The position numbers and the translations under genes are program-made. A DNA stretch of 43,053 bases from a virus, in IMG/VR virus record IMGVR_UViG_3300037129_000178, positions 1-43,053 of that record; one strand, 5' to 3'. The notes beneath the pieces were generated by a model that saw only the letters and a program-made list of their open reading frames with translations, ran no database searches and was not told the DNA's origin. Positions 24,609 through 32,135 of the stretch are shown here, piece after piece (positions within the stretch are counted from its first letter, which is position 1; every line of letters begins with the position of its first letter).

Positions 24609-25277
24609 ATGACTAAAAGCAAAGGCATATTAAAACGGTTTACCACGGAAGAAGATCAATACATCATTGATCATTTTGAAAGCCAAACGCTCGACGAAAT
24701 GGCATTAAATCTCGGTAGGGCTATGGGTTCAGTTGCCGGACGTTGCAGAAAATTTAAACTTAAATTATCAACAGAAATTTGGGAACAGAGAAAAATGATT
24801 TGCATCCGGGCCGCTTTAAAATACGGCGAAAATACCCGATTCAAAAAGGGTCAAACATCTTGGAATAAAGGCTCAAAAGGCCTTACAAATTCTAATAAAA
24901 CAAGCTTTAAAAAAGGGAATTTACCCCATAATACCAAACATGACGGATATATAACACTACGGGAAATGTCCGGGAAAACAAAATCAAAACGGCCTTATTT
25001 TTGGATCAGCTTAGAAAAAGGGAAGTGGGATTTATTGCACCGGTATATTTGGCGGTTGTATTATGGCCAAATCCCCCGTGGCGCTAATGTTCAGTTTAAA
25101 GATGGCAATTCCCTTAATTGCAAAATCGAAAACCTCGAATTAGTCTCCAAACCTGAGAATATGCAGCGCAATACTATCCGGAATTTACCTGCGGATATGA
25201 GAGAAATAATCATTTTAAACCGTCAAATCAATAAAATAATTAAAGAATATGAGCAAGGATATGTCGCACGTCCGTGA
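24609..25277 (+). CDS. HNH-type homing endonuclease with SANT-like and NUMOD3 domains
   Basis: Domains in order are a Myb/SANT-like helix-turn-helix (residues 8-55, RFTTEEDQYIIDHF then GSVAGRCRKFKL), two NUMOD3 motifs (FKKGQTSWNKG, FKKGNLPHN), and an HNH_3-like core (LLHRYIWRLYYGQIPRG and FKDGNSLNCKIENLEL). It is the full-length paralogue of the gene at 14611. The usual His before DGN is again replaced (QFKDGN), so activity may depend on another residue. It occurs free-standing between small early genes, and its end overlaps the next gene by 29 bases. Confidence 0.78.
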   Translation: MTKSKGILKRFTTEEDQYIIDHFESQTLDEMALNLGRAMGSVAGRCRKFKLKLSTEIWEQRKMICIRAALKYGENTRFKKGQTSWNKGSKGLTNSNKTSFKKGNLPHNTKHDGYITLREMSGKTKSKRPYFWISLEKGKWDLLHRYIWRLYYGQIPRGANVQFKDGNSLNCKIENLELVSKPENMQRNTIRNLPADMREIIILNRQINKIIKEYEQGYVARP

Positions 25278-25578
25278 AGCGCTTTTCGATACCCTCGATA
25301 AGCTCCGGAACAAACAGATTGATATTGAAACGGCTAAAACTATAACCGGTGTATCTCAAAGCCTTCTTAATTCAGCTAAACTGGAACTAGATTTTTTAAA
25401 ACATTCCGATCAGGTAAGGAGTAAATTTTTCGATTCGGAGGAAGCTGCTAACGAACTTGAGCTTGCAAAAGCCAAACACAAACAAATCGTTGCGTCCAAT
25501 AATCCCGAACCTGAAGGAATAGACAAAACCCTAAAGGAAATTGAAGAAATCAATAAAAAACCTTACGAATTCAAATGA
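25249..25578 (+). CDS. Small helical phage protein
   Basis: Encodes 109 residues from ATG 25249 (MSKDMSHVREALFDTLDKLR); a second ATG at 25261 would give MSHVREALF, the more usual beginning for this type as far as I recall. The segment QIDIETAKTITGVSQSLLNSAKLELDFLK is a strongly conserved-looking pattern in small proteins near replication genes of Bacteroidota phages. Role unknown; it could be an adaptor or regulator. The stop overlaps the next ATG (ATGA). Confidence 0.6.
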   Translation: MSKDMSHVREALFDTLDKLRNKQIDIETAKTITGVSQSLLNSAKLELDFLKHSDQVRSKFFDSEEAANELELAKAKHKQIVASNNPEPEGIDKTLKEIEEINKKPYEFK

Positions 25579-25745
25579 CTAAAAAGCAATGGCATAAGCC
25601 GAAATTGACGGCAATAATTATGATATCACCAGGTGATCGATCCCGGATCCATAACTTGTCCAAACACTTTTTGACGGCAATTTTGGTAATCCGGAACAAG
25701 CTGCAGCAGTTAACCAGGTTAAAAAATGACGGCAATGGAAGATAA
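25575..25745 (+). CDS. Small frame formed largely by the dispersed repeat
   Basis: A 56-residue frame (MTKKQWHKPKLTAIIM...) begins at an ATGA overlap with the preceding gene. Its last 47 codons coincide with the 131-bp repeat element A. In element B at 40503 the same frame is also open and gives a similar phrase (DRTRSRNQAKHFL versus DRSRIHNLSKHFL). Translation is plausible because of the coupled start, but the repeat may be a DNA element that merely stays open. Confidence 0.35.
   Translation: MTKKQWHKPKLTAIIMISPGDRSRIHNLSKHFLTAILVIRNKLQQLTRLKNDGNGR
25605..25735 (+). repeat. Dispersed 131-bp element, copy A
   Basis: Three copies of the 10-mer TTGACGGCAA (25605, 25671, and 25726 as ATGACGGCAA) divide the element into a 56-base and a 45-base module. 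Copy B at 40503-40633 has the 10-mer at exactly the same offsets (0, 66 and 121). The first modules align directly, sharing GATCG, CCCGGA and AAACACTTT. The second modules match only after one is reverse-complemented. Confidence 0.8.
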
Positions 25746-26051
25746 GAAAAAATTCACATATCTCCCTGATGGCGAGACCGAGGAACTCCTTGAACAAGGG
25801 TTGAAAAAGTACAATATTACTGTATTAAATAAGCTCATAAACCTGCTTATTAAAAAGGCTATGGTTCAACAACCTAAAGAAATACAGGAGCTTAAGAAAG
25901 AAATAACTTCTTACAAAATCGGTTGAAGGAAGCTGAAGCCAATAAAGCCAAGGTTGAAACAAGGTTAAACCGGATAATTGAGGCTTTTAAAAGCATTGAA
26001 ATTGCCAGGGAATGGATACAAACGATAATCAAATCAACATCTATATCATGA
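25726..26051 (+). pseudogene. Coiled-coil gene with a one-base frameshift
   Basis: The first frame codes 65 residues (TYLPDGETEELLEQGLKKYN ... ELKKEITSYK) and hits TGA at 25924. In the overlapping frame the protein continues as NRLKEAEANKAKVETRLNRI up to TGA 26049-26051, a natural coiled-coil continuation. The restored stop overlaps the next ATG as ATGA, the arrangement used throughout this genome. Loss of one A from the A-run at 25915-25918 explains it. It may be a real mutation or an assembly error; no classical slippery heptamer is present. Confidence 0.6.
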
Positions 26052-26338
26052 ATCTTATCCAGTCTACCATAACCTTTCTGGACCAAGTAAATATGTTTTA
26101 CGAAGGTAATGACCGTGGTAATATTGAAAAACTAACCATTATCATCCAGGCACGGGAAGAAATTGAGGCAATAAAAGCCTGTAACGATTGTGAGCATCCT
26201 TTCCGGATTATCCAAATCCGCCGATTACTTGCAAATACGCTTCCCCATCACGGTTACGAACATCGCATTGAATTGGAAATCACTCTTAATAAATTACTCG
26301 AATCTTGCAGAAGATATTTATTAACTCAACCCAATTAA
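26048..26338 (+). CDS. Small helical protein before the primase
   Basis: The ATG at 26048 overlaps the restored stop of the frameshifted gene (ATGA) and is preferred to an in-frame ATG at 26012. The 96 residues are helical with cysteines in ACNDCEHPF and SCRRYL. It ends seven bases before the primase-helicase gene, so it may serve replication. No family recognised. Confidence 0.55.
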   Translation: MNLIQSTITFLDQVNMFYEGNDRGNIEKLTIIIQAREEIEAIKACNDCEHPFRIIQIRRLLANTLPHHGYEHRIELEITLNKLLESCRRYLLTQPN

Positions 26339-26345
26339 CTGCTTT

Positions 26346-29300
26346 ATGATTGAACAAACAGATATTGACAAGATTCTTGAACTAGATATTGTCAATGTAA
26401 TAGGTAAATATATTACGCTAAAAAAGAAGGGTGTAAATTACCAGGCTTGTTGCCCGCTTCATGGCGAAAAAACCCCATCCTTTAGTGTTTCTTCTGTAAA
26501 AGGTATTTTTAAATGTTTTGGATGTGGCAAAGGTGGCAATCTCATAACCTTTGTTATGGAAAATGAAAAACTATCATTTCCTGAAGCTGTAAAAAAAATT
26601 GCATCAGACCATCACATCTCAATAACCGAAAAAGAACCAACAGAAGAAGAACGAAGGGTTGAAGATCAACGCGAAAAATTATTGATTGCAAATGAAATAG
26701 CTTCAAAATATTTCATTGAAAATCTTTATGAGCCTTCAAATGCAAATGCCTTTGAATATGCATTGAACCGGTTTAAAAAGGAAACGCTCGAAGCTTTTGG
26801 GATCGGTTTTGCTATCGATGATTGGCATGGGCTTCAAAATCATGCACATAAAAATAATTTAAAGGACGAAGTTCTGTTAGGGGCAGGGTTAATTTCTAAA
26901 AGTAAAGAAAAAACCTTCGATTTCTTTAAAGGCCGCCTTATGTTTCCTATACATAACAGGTACGGCAGGATAATTGCCTTTTCAGGTAGGTCCCTAACCG
27001 ATTCAAAAGAAACACCCAAATATATCAATACACCTGAAACATTGTGTTATCATAAAAGTAATGCTTTGTATGGTGTTCATCTGGCTTTTAAAGCGATACG
27101 AACAAAGGATTCGGCAAACCTGGTTGAAGGAAATACAGATGTAATGCGGTTGCATGACATTGAAATTGATAATACTATTGGTACATGTGGAACTGCCTTA
27201 ACCCTGGAACATATTGAACAGATTAAACGGTTGACCCAAAATGTTACAATAATTTTTGATGGTGACAGACCTGGGGAAAAGGCAACCATACGGGCGGGTA
27301 AATTATTAATTGATGCGCAATTAAATTGCTTTGTTATCCGGCTTCCCATGGGGGAGGAAAAAACGGACCCGGATAAATATTTTGTTACGACAAAGGTTTT
27401 TGAAGAATATGAAAAACTTAACAAAAAATCTTTTATTATCTGGTATGCCAATATTTTAAATGAAAAATATGGGACTGAACCTGAAGGCCGTTCAAAATTT
27501 ATAAGTGAAGTGGCTGAACTTATCGCCAAGTTACCGAATGAAGTAATAAGGGACAGTTATGTCGAAAATATTGCCAAAAAATTTAAGATAAAAGAAAAAC
27601 AGTTAAAACAAGCTGTAGCTAAGTTAAATAAGATTGAGGGCGAAGAGGAAAAAGAAAGTAATATTCCTGAATATATCCTTCTGACCGATTATGAAAAATA
27701 TGGTTTTTACGAAGACCGCAATTGCTACTATTTTAAAGGAAAGTTTGGGTTTCCTGCCCAAGCAAGTAATTTCGTGCTACATCCCCTATTTCACATTGAA
27801 AGTGTTTTAAATGCCAAGCGAATTTTTGAAATTGTAAACGAGTTTGGCTATACCAGGGTTATAGAACTTTTACAACGCGATCTTATTTCACTCGGGGCAT
27901 TTAAAGTTAGGGTAGAAAGCCTTGGAAATTTTGTATGGTTAGGACAAGAGTCAGATCTCAACCGGCTAAAATCATATATATACGAGAAAACACAAACGTG
28001 TACCGAAATAGTCCAGTTGGGTTGGCAACCAAAATCAGGATTTTTTGCATGGGGCAATGGAATTTTTAATGGGGAATTCAATCCAATTAACGAATTGGGC
28101 ATTGTAACCCATAACGAAAAGAATTATTATATACCGGCCTATTCATCAATTTACAAAAACGAGGATAATCTATTTGTTTCAGAACGTAAATTCGTTCATA
28201 TCGCCGGTAAAGTATCAATCCATGACTATGTTAAACAATTAATGATTGTATATGATAACAATGCATTGGTCGGGTTTTCATTTTTTATTGCTACACTTTT
28301 TAGGGATTGGCTTGTACGTAAATTCAGTTTTTTCCCTATTGTAAATCTTTTTGGGCCAAAAGGGGCCGGTAAAACTGAAATGGCCCTTAGCCTTCTTCAA
28401 TTATTTGGCAAGCTGCCAAAAGGGCCCAATATAAATAGCACAAGTAAACCGGCACTAGCAGATCATGTTTCGCAATTTCACAACGCCCTATGCCATATTG
28501 ATGAATATAAGAACAATATTGAATTTGAAAAAATAGAGTTTTTAAAAGGTATATGGGACGGTACCGGAAGGACCAGGATGAACATGGAAAAAGATAAAAA
28601 GAAAGAAACTACGGCAGTAGATATTGGGTTAATGCTCACCGGGCAGGAAATGCCAACAGCAGACATAGCATTATTTTCACGGCTTGTTTTTCTAACTTTT
28701 ACCCAGATTGAATTTAGTGAGGAAGAAAAAGAAGAATTAGAGAAATTAAAAGCTATAGAACGCCAAGGTTTAACCCATATCACAGAATATATATTAAACC
28801 TAAGGCAATACTTCATTGATAATTTTGATAGTTCATATACGCGGGTATCAGAAGATTTGATCAAAGAGCTGGGGCAAGTAATTATTGAGGATAGGATTTA
28901 TAAAAATTGGTGCATTATCGCAACAGCTTTTGCAACACTGGAAATCCACTTAAAGTTGCCAATTCAATATAAGGATACTATAAAAATATTTGCCGCTCTG
29001 TTACTGCAACAAAACCGTGAAACAAAGAAAAGTAATGAAATAAGCACATTTTGGAATATGGTTGAATATTTATTAAGGGATGGGCTTATTGAGGAAGAAA
29101 TAGACTTCAGGATAGATTGCATTCATATACTTAAAACTGATAAGGCTGAATTTGAATGGAATGAACCAAGGGAAGTTTTATATCTCAACCATGCAAGGAT
29201 TATACCCCTTTACCGTAAGCATGGGCAACTGATGAAGGAAAATGTTTTGCCCGTGAAAACCCTTGAATATTACCTGATAAATGATAAACGATTTTTAGGA

Positions 29301-29447
29301 AGAAAGCTATCAGTGAGTTTTAAAAGCAAAGTATTAAAAGAAGTAATAGAATTGGGGGCTACTGTTCAAAGAGCAGCGCGAACAATAACAACAGCGATGG
29401 TTTTTGACTATAAATCCTTAGATATAAATTTAAGTAGTGAAATTTAA
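26346..29447 (+). CDS. DNA primase-helicase (DnaG-type primase fused to an ATPase)
   Basis: The 1033-residue protein combines three parts. Residues 1-100 form a CHC2 zinc-binding domain (C36-x2-H39 ... C57-x2-C60). A primase core and TOPRIM domain follow (E261 in VEGNTD, D305-G-D307), making RNA primers. The C-terminal half is an ATPase with Walker A GPKGAGKT (K676) and Walker B CHIDEY (D719-E720), probably the replicative helicase. Such fusions drive phage fork movement without host DnaG/DnaB. The gene is followed by the repeat-rich region proposed as origin. All key residues seen are intact. Confidence 0.92.
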   Translation: MIEQTDIDKILELDIVNVIGKYITLKKKGVNYQACCPLHGEKTPSFSVSSVKGIFKCFGCGKGGNLITFVMENEKLSFPEAVKKIASDHHISITEKEPTEEERRVEDQREKLLIANEIASKYFIENLYEPSNANAFEYALNRFKKETLEAFGIGFAIDDWHGLQNHAHKNNLKDEVLLGAGLISKSKEKTFDFFKGRLMFPIHNRYGRIIAFSGRSLTDSKETPKYINTPETLCYHKSNALYGVHLAFKAIRTKDSANLVEGNTDVMRLHDIEIDNTIGTCGTALTLEHIEQIKRLTQNVTIIFDGDRPGEKATIRAGKLLIDAQLNCFVIRLPMGEEKTDPDKYFVTTKVFEEYEKLNKKSFIIWYANILNEKYGTEPEGRSKFISEVAELIAKLPNEVIRDSYVENIAKKFKIKEKQLKQAVAKLNKIEGEEEKESNIPEYILLTDYEKYGFYEDRNCYYFKGKFGFPAQASNFVLHPLFHIESVLNAKRIFEIVNEFGYTRVIELLQRDLISLGAFKVRVESLGNFVWLGQESDLNRLKSYIYEKTQTCTEIVQLGWQPKSGFFAWGNGIFNGEFNPINELGIVTHNEKNYYIPAYSSIYKNEDNLFVSERKFVHIAGKVSIHDYVKQLMIVYDNNALVGFSFFIATLFRDWLVRKFSFFPIVNLFGPKGAGKTEMALSLLQLFGKLPKGPNINSTSKPALADHVSQFHNALCHIDEYKNNIEFEKIEFLKGIWDGTGRTRMNMEKDKKKETTAVDIGLMLTGQEMPTADIALFSRLVFLTFTQIEFSEEEKEELEKLKAIERQGLTHITEYILNLRQYFIDNFDSSYTRVSEDLIKELGQVIIEDRIYKNWCIIATAFATLEIHLKLPIQYKDTIKIFAALLLQQNRETKKSNEISTFWNMVEYLLRDGLIEEEIDFRIDCIHILKTDKAEFEWNEPREVLYLNHARIIPLYRKHGQLMKENVLPVKTLEYYLINDKRFLGRKLSVSFKSKVLKEVIELGATVQRAARTITTAMVFDYKSLDINLSSEI

Positions 29448-29467
29448 AAAACCTTCAAAGTATATAA

Positions 29468-29661
29468 AAAGGCAACTACATCAACTACAATAACTACAAT
29501 ACTAATAATTAATAATATAACACTAATAAAATTTAAAATTTACAACTACATAAAACTACAACTAACTACAATGAACTACATAAAACTACAACTAACTTCC
29601 AAATTAAACATATATTATATTATAGATCAAACATTTAATTTTTGTAGTTATGTAGTTGACA
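29468..29661. repeat. ACTACA repeat cluster, possible replication origin
   Basis: The 251-base gap between primase and the next gene is extremely AT-rich. It contains eight ACTACA hexamers in direct orientation (29468-29592) and two inverted TGTAGT copies near 29643-29655. A 24-base segment (29544-29567) is repeated perfectly at 29574-29597. Short iterons beside a primase gene next to an AT-rich stretch (29609-29642) suggest an origin or a binding array for a replication initiator. There is no spacer pattern that would suggest CRISPR. Confidence 0.55.
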
Positions 29662-29698
29662 AATGGTACCCTGTTTCAAAAAAATTAAAAAAAATGAT

Positions 29699-30019
29699 AT
29701 GATGAACATCAAAATTTCACAAGAACTGCCAAAACAAGATTTTTTCCTTTTGGCACAACCAAAAGCAACCTATCCGGAGAATAGGTCCAATCAATCGATA
29801 GTTACCATAACTGATCCATATTCAAAAAATGTTATCAAGGCTCAATTTTATGATATGTGGACAGTAGATGAACACGATTTTGATCATATGTCCGGCTTTG
29901 CTTTGCTGGCTTATGGCATAGAGCCTTTTAAACTAAAAGAAAAATTAATTGAGGATTATCCTCAGTTAAAGAAAAATTTCATAGTAGAATATTGGCTTTT
30001 AAAAAAAATACAATCATGA
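29699..30019 (+). CDS. Conserved phage protein of unknown function
   Basis: The start is 29699 (MMNIKISQELPKQ); a TTG- or ATG-initiated extension to 29663 would fall in the repeat region. The product of 106 residues has a pattern I know from Bacteroidota phages: a beta-strand region (VTITDPYSKNVIKAQFYD) followed by helices ending in FIVEYWLLKKIQ. Function unknown. Its TGA overlaps the ATG of the next gene. Confidence 0.55.
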   Translation: MMNIKISQELPKQDFFLLAQPKATYPENRSNQSIVTITDPYSKNVIKAQFYDMWTVDEHDFDHMSGFALLAYGIEPFKLKEKLIEDYPQLKKNFIVEYWLLKKIQS

Positions 30020-30627
30020 AATTACTCAGCAAACTTCCCTCTGGGACATTCACTTACATAGTTATTATTCTGGTCATGATCAATAACATTGAACATTTGG
30101 CCTGGGTGCATTACAATATTGCCCGGCATTGGTTTCAATACGATTGGATGAACCATCTGCATAGTGTCATAGTTGTTGTGATCATAGAACTATCCATAAT
30201 CGAACTAGTAAGGCGTGGTAAAATTGGCTTTGCGGGCTTTTATACCTTATGCCTTTTTATACTTTGCCTTATTTATTACCCACTCGCGGACTATAAGGAT
30301 AAAGCCGCTTGGGGTAACCTGATAGCAGCTATTATTTTCAGTCTCATGTTTACGATATCCATTTGGTATTTTTCCATTTTAGCGGCTGAGAAAAACGAGG
30401 AAAAAGAGGATGCCGGAAATTACCTGGAAAAATACAGTACTACAAAACGCTTGTTAACTGAAGCGGAGCGAAAACTTATACTATTTGATTCCCTGGGAAA
30501 AGAAGTTGAAGATTTACGGAAATTCAAAGCCCGCATGCAATCAAATTGTATATGCCCAAACTGTGGAAAGGAATTTGCCTCTGAATATGCTAAACGTGGT
30601 CATATGGCCAATTGTAAAAAATCTTAA
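30016..30627 (+). CDS. Four-helix membrane protein with a C-terminal C2H2-type zinc finger
   Basis: The ATG at 30016 overlaps the previous stop. The 203 residues contain about four membrane segments (FTYIVIILVMINNIEHL, HSVIVVVIIELSIIEL, FYTLCLFILCLIYY, LIAAIIFSLMFTISIWYF) and then a coiled-coil stretch. The end, CPNCGKEFASEYAKRGHMANC, is a single zinc finger of C2H2/C2HC layout. A zinc finger on a membrane protein could tether DNA or a partner at the membrane. No known family is assigned. Confidence 0.6.
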   Translation: MKLLSKLPSGTFTYIVIILVMINNIEHLAWVHYNIARHWFQYDWMNHLHSVIVVVIIELSIIELVRRGKIGFAGFYTLCLFILCLIYYPLADYKDKAAWGNLIAAIIFSLMFTISIWYFSILAAEKNEEKEDAGNYLEKYSTTKRLLTEAERKLILFDSLGKEVEDLRKFKARMQSNCICPNCGKEFASEYAKRGHMANCKKS

Positions 30628-30638
30628 ACTAAAACAAA

Positions 30639-30752
30639 ATGTCAAAAATAGGGAGGGCACCTTGTCAAGATTGTATAAATTCTTGTGAAGGATGTATATT
30701 TTACAAATTGAAAAAACTAACTAAAAAAAACATAGATGGTACTAGGGTTTAA
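30639..30752 (+). CDS. Tiny four-cysteine protein, 37 residues
   Basis: A 37-residue frame begins 11 bases after the membrane protein gene and contains CQDCINSCEGC, a C-x2-C-x3-C-x2-C cluster typical of a metal site. It overlaps the following gene by 17 bases. Short length limits confidence, but the clustered cysteines are unlikely by chance. Confidence 0.45.
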   Translation: MSKIGRAPCQDCINSCEGCIFYKLKKLTKKNIDGTRV

Positions 30753-31122
30753 AACAAAATTTAACGGCAAGTGTACTTATTTTATAAGGCATATCCAATC
30801 TGGAAGAAAAATACATTCAATCCGAAAAGGAAATAGATGGAAACCAGGGAATAAAATTCATTTTGCAACTGGTGTTAGAACAAAGAATTACGAATGTTTT
30901 AAAGAAGGCATATGTATTTCCGTTCAAAGCATTGTTCTCAATCAGGACGAGTCAACCGACAAAATGGTTGCCATTATTGACGGTAAAAAATTTGAAAATA
31001 TAGACATAATAAGGCTTTCTTATAATGACGGTTTTGACCATATGATTGATTTTGAATCGTGGTTTAAACCTGAACTCCCATTTATTGGCCAAATTATTCA
31101 CTGGACTAATTTTAAATATTGA
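30736..31122 (+). CDS. ASCH-domain-like protein
   Basis: The 128-residue product has the ASCH-type pattern: KIHSIRKGNRWKPGNKIHFATG, then a second half with YNDGFDHMIDFESWF. I know similar proteins from Bacteroidota phages. ASCH domains resemble PUA folds and bind RNA or modified nucleotides, so a role in RNA metabolism is likely by family. The gene is followed with a TGATG overlap by the first DGR target gene, so the two are translationally coupled. Confidence 0.65.
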   Translation: MVLGFKTKFNGKCTYFIRHIQSGRKIHSIRKGNRWKPGNKIHFATGVRTKNYECFKEGICISVQSIVLNQDESTDKMVAIIDGKKFENIDIIRLSYNDGFDHMIDFESWFKPELPFIGQIIHWTNFKY

Positions 31123-31715
31123 TGAATTGCCCTTGTGGATGGTCCGGTAAAATATCCGAATTGACTGTATTTACTACAACCTACGATGCTATCGATTTAA
31201 CATATTGTCCAAAATGTAACAAATATTTAGAACTTAAAACAACTAAAATTATGGAATTAAAAATTGAAGAAACAACGGCCAAAAAGCTGTATCCTGAAAC
31301 ACCAGGTTGGTTTCAGGATATCTTAATCGAAACGTTCGGTAAAAAATGTTTCAAGAAAAGGGATTTTAACAGCATCAAAACATTTGAAGATGCCTGTAAC
31401 GAATTGGACATTAATTGTAATTCAGTTATTTATAGCAATGATTCCTCTGATGAAATTGCCTATAAAAAGCTGAAAATAATTGTAAAAGCGATCAACCAGG
31501 GATGGGTTCCTAATTGGGATGATTCGGATCAACGCAAATGGTTCCCTTATTTCAATCTTTCGTCCGGTTTCGGTTTTTCGGTTTCGGGTTACTACTTCGG
31601 TCGCACGGTTACGACTGTCGGTTCCCGCCTTTGCTTTGAATCAGAGGGAAAGGCCACTTATGCAGGAAAGCAATTTCAGGATATATATGAAGAATTATTA
31701 ACCATTAAAAATTAA
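31122..31715 (+). CDS. DGR target protein 1 (variable protein with N-terminal zinc ribbon)
   Basis: The ATG at 31122 overlaps the preceding stop as TGATG. The 197-residue product has a zinc ribbon at residues 3-34 (CPC ... CPKC), then the body KLYPETPGWFQDILIETFGK, TFEDACNEL and NQGWVPNWDDSDQRKWFPYF known from small proteins of Bacteroidota phages. The variable segment is residues 146-171, and a conserved tail (TYAGKQFQDIYEELL) closes it. An internal ATG at 31251 would give the usual family start without the zinc ribbon. It has no secretion signal, so the diversified surface probably acts inside the cell or in the particle. Second target follows four bases on. Confidence 0.88.
   Translation: MNCPCGWSGKISELTVFTTTYDAIDLTYCPKCNKYLELKTTKIMELKIEETTAKKLYPETPGWFQDILIETFGKKCFKKRDFNSIKTFEDACNELDINCNSVIYSNDSSDEIAYKKLKIIVKAINQGWVPNWDDSDQRKWFPYFNLSSGFGFSVSGYYFGRTVTTVGSRLCFESEGKATYAGKQFQDIYEELLTIKN
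31557..31634 (+). repeat. DGR variable repeat 1 (VR1)
   Basis: These 78 bases match the template repeat 32157-32234 at all 57 positions where the template is not A. Of the 21 template adenines, 16 are substituted (nine to G, five to T, two to C) and five remain A. Similarity stops abruptly on both sides. This is the footprint of adenine-specific mutagenic retrohoming. Confidence 0.97.
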
Positions 31716-31719
31716 AAAC

Positions 31720-32121
31720 ATGGCAACAAAAACTAAAAAAACAACAAAAAAAGCGTTCGATTTCAGGACTATTAAAACCTTTGAAGATGCATGCAAAAAA
31801 TTAGGGCTTGACCCTTTATCTCTTCCTGCATTAACAGGCGAGTTCTTAAAACCAATCATTGCAGCCTATAAACTAATGGTCATTTACAAGGCTGTCAATG
31901 ATGGATGGGTACCAGATTGGGGAAACGATAACCAAAATAAATACTATCCTTGGTTTTGGGTTCTTTCGTCCGGTTTCGGTTTTTCGGCTTCGGATTTCCA
32001 CTTCGGTTACGCGCGTACGGATGTCGGTTCCCGCCTTTGCACTAATACTTCAGAAAAAGCAAGATACATGGCTGAACAATTTGAAAACGAGTATCGCGAA
32101 TATTTTCTTTATTCAGAATAA
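31720..32121 (+). CDS. DGR target protein 2 (variable protein)
   Basis: The 133-residue paralogue of target 1 lacks the zinc ribbon but shares TIKTFEDACKKL, KAVNDGWVPDW and the YYPWFWVLSSGFGFS entry to the variable segment (residues 82-107). The C-terminal region ARYMAEQFENEYREYF also matches. A basic leader (MATKTKKTTKKAFDF) replaces the N-terminal part. Paired targets behind one template suggest that the two products are diversified together or alternately. Partner and ligand are unknown; no signal peptide or membrane segment is present. Confidence 0.88.
   Translation: MATKTKKTTKKAFDFRTIKTFEDACKKLGLDPLSLPALTGEFLKPIIAAYKLMVIYKAVNDGWVPDWGNDNQNKYYPWFWVLSSGFGFSASDFHFGYARTDVGSRLCTNTSEKARYMAEQFENEYREYFLYSE
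31963..32040 (+). repeat. DGR variable repeat 2 (VR2)
   Basis: These 78 bases equal the template at all 57 non-adenine positions. Sixteen of 21 adenines are changed (nine to G, four to T, three to C). Three further bases upstream (31960-31962) also match the template. The substituted set differs from VR1 at many positions, so the two repeats were mutagenised independently. Confidence 0.97.
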
Positions 32122-32135
32122 TTAAAAAAGGTTGT

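Noticed and set aside
24560-24660. A complete tRNA gene on the minus strand
   Set aside because: Only the T-arm is canonical; no acceptor pairing, D-arm or anticodon arm lies at the proper distance.
25911-25926. Programmed -1 frameshifting in the coiled-coil gene
   Set aside because: There is no X-XXY-YYZ slippery heptamer in phase, and I see no stimulatory hairpin just downstream; a lost A in the A-run is simpler.
28478-28864. A 128-codon minus-strand frame in the primase-helicase gene
   Set aside because: Antisense shadow of the ATPase domain, rich in S and F, with no motif.
29468-29661. CRISPR array
   Set aside because: The repeats are 6-mers plus one 24-base duplication without regular spacers, and no cas genes are present.
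31519-32125. Short + frames in another phase over VR1 and VR2 (31519-31701, 31898-32125)
   Set aside because: They exist only because the variable repeats lack stops in a second phase; the target proteins in the main phase have full family context.
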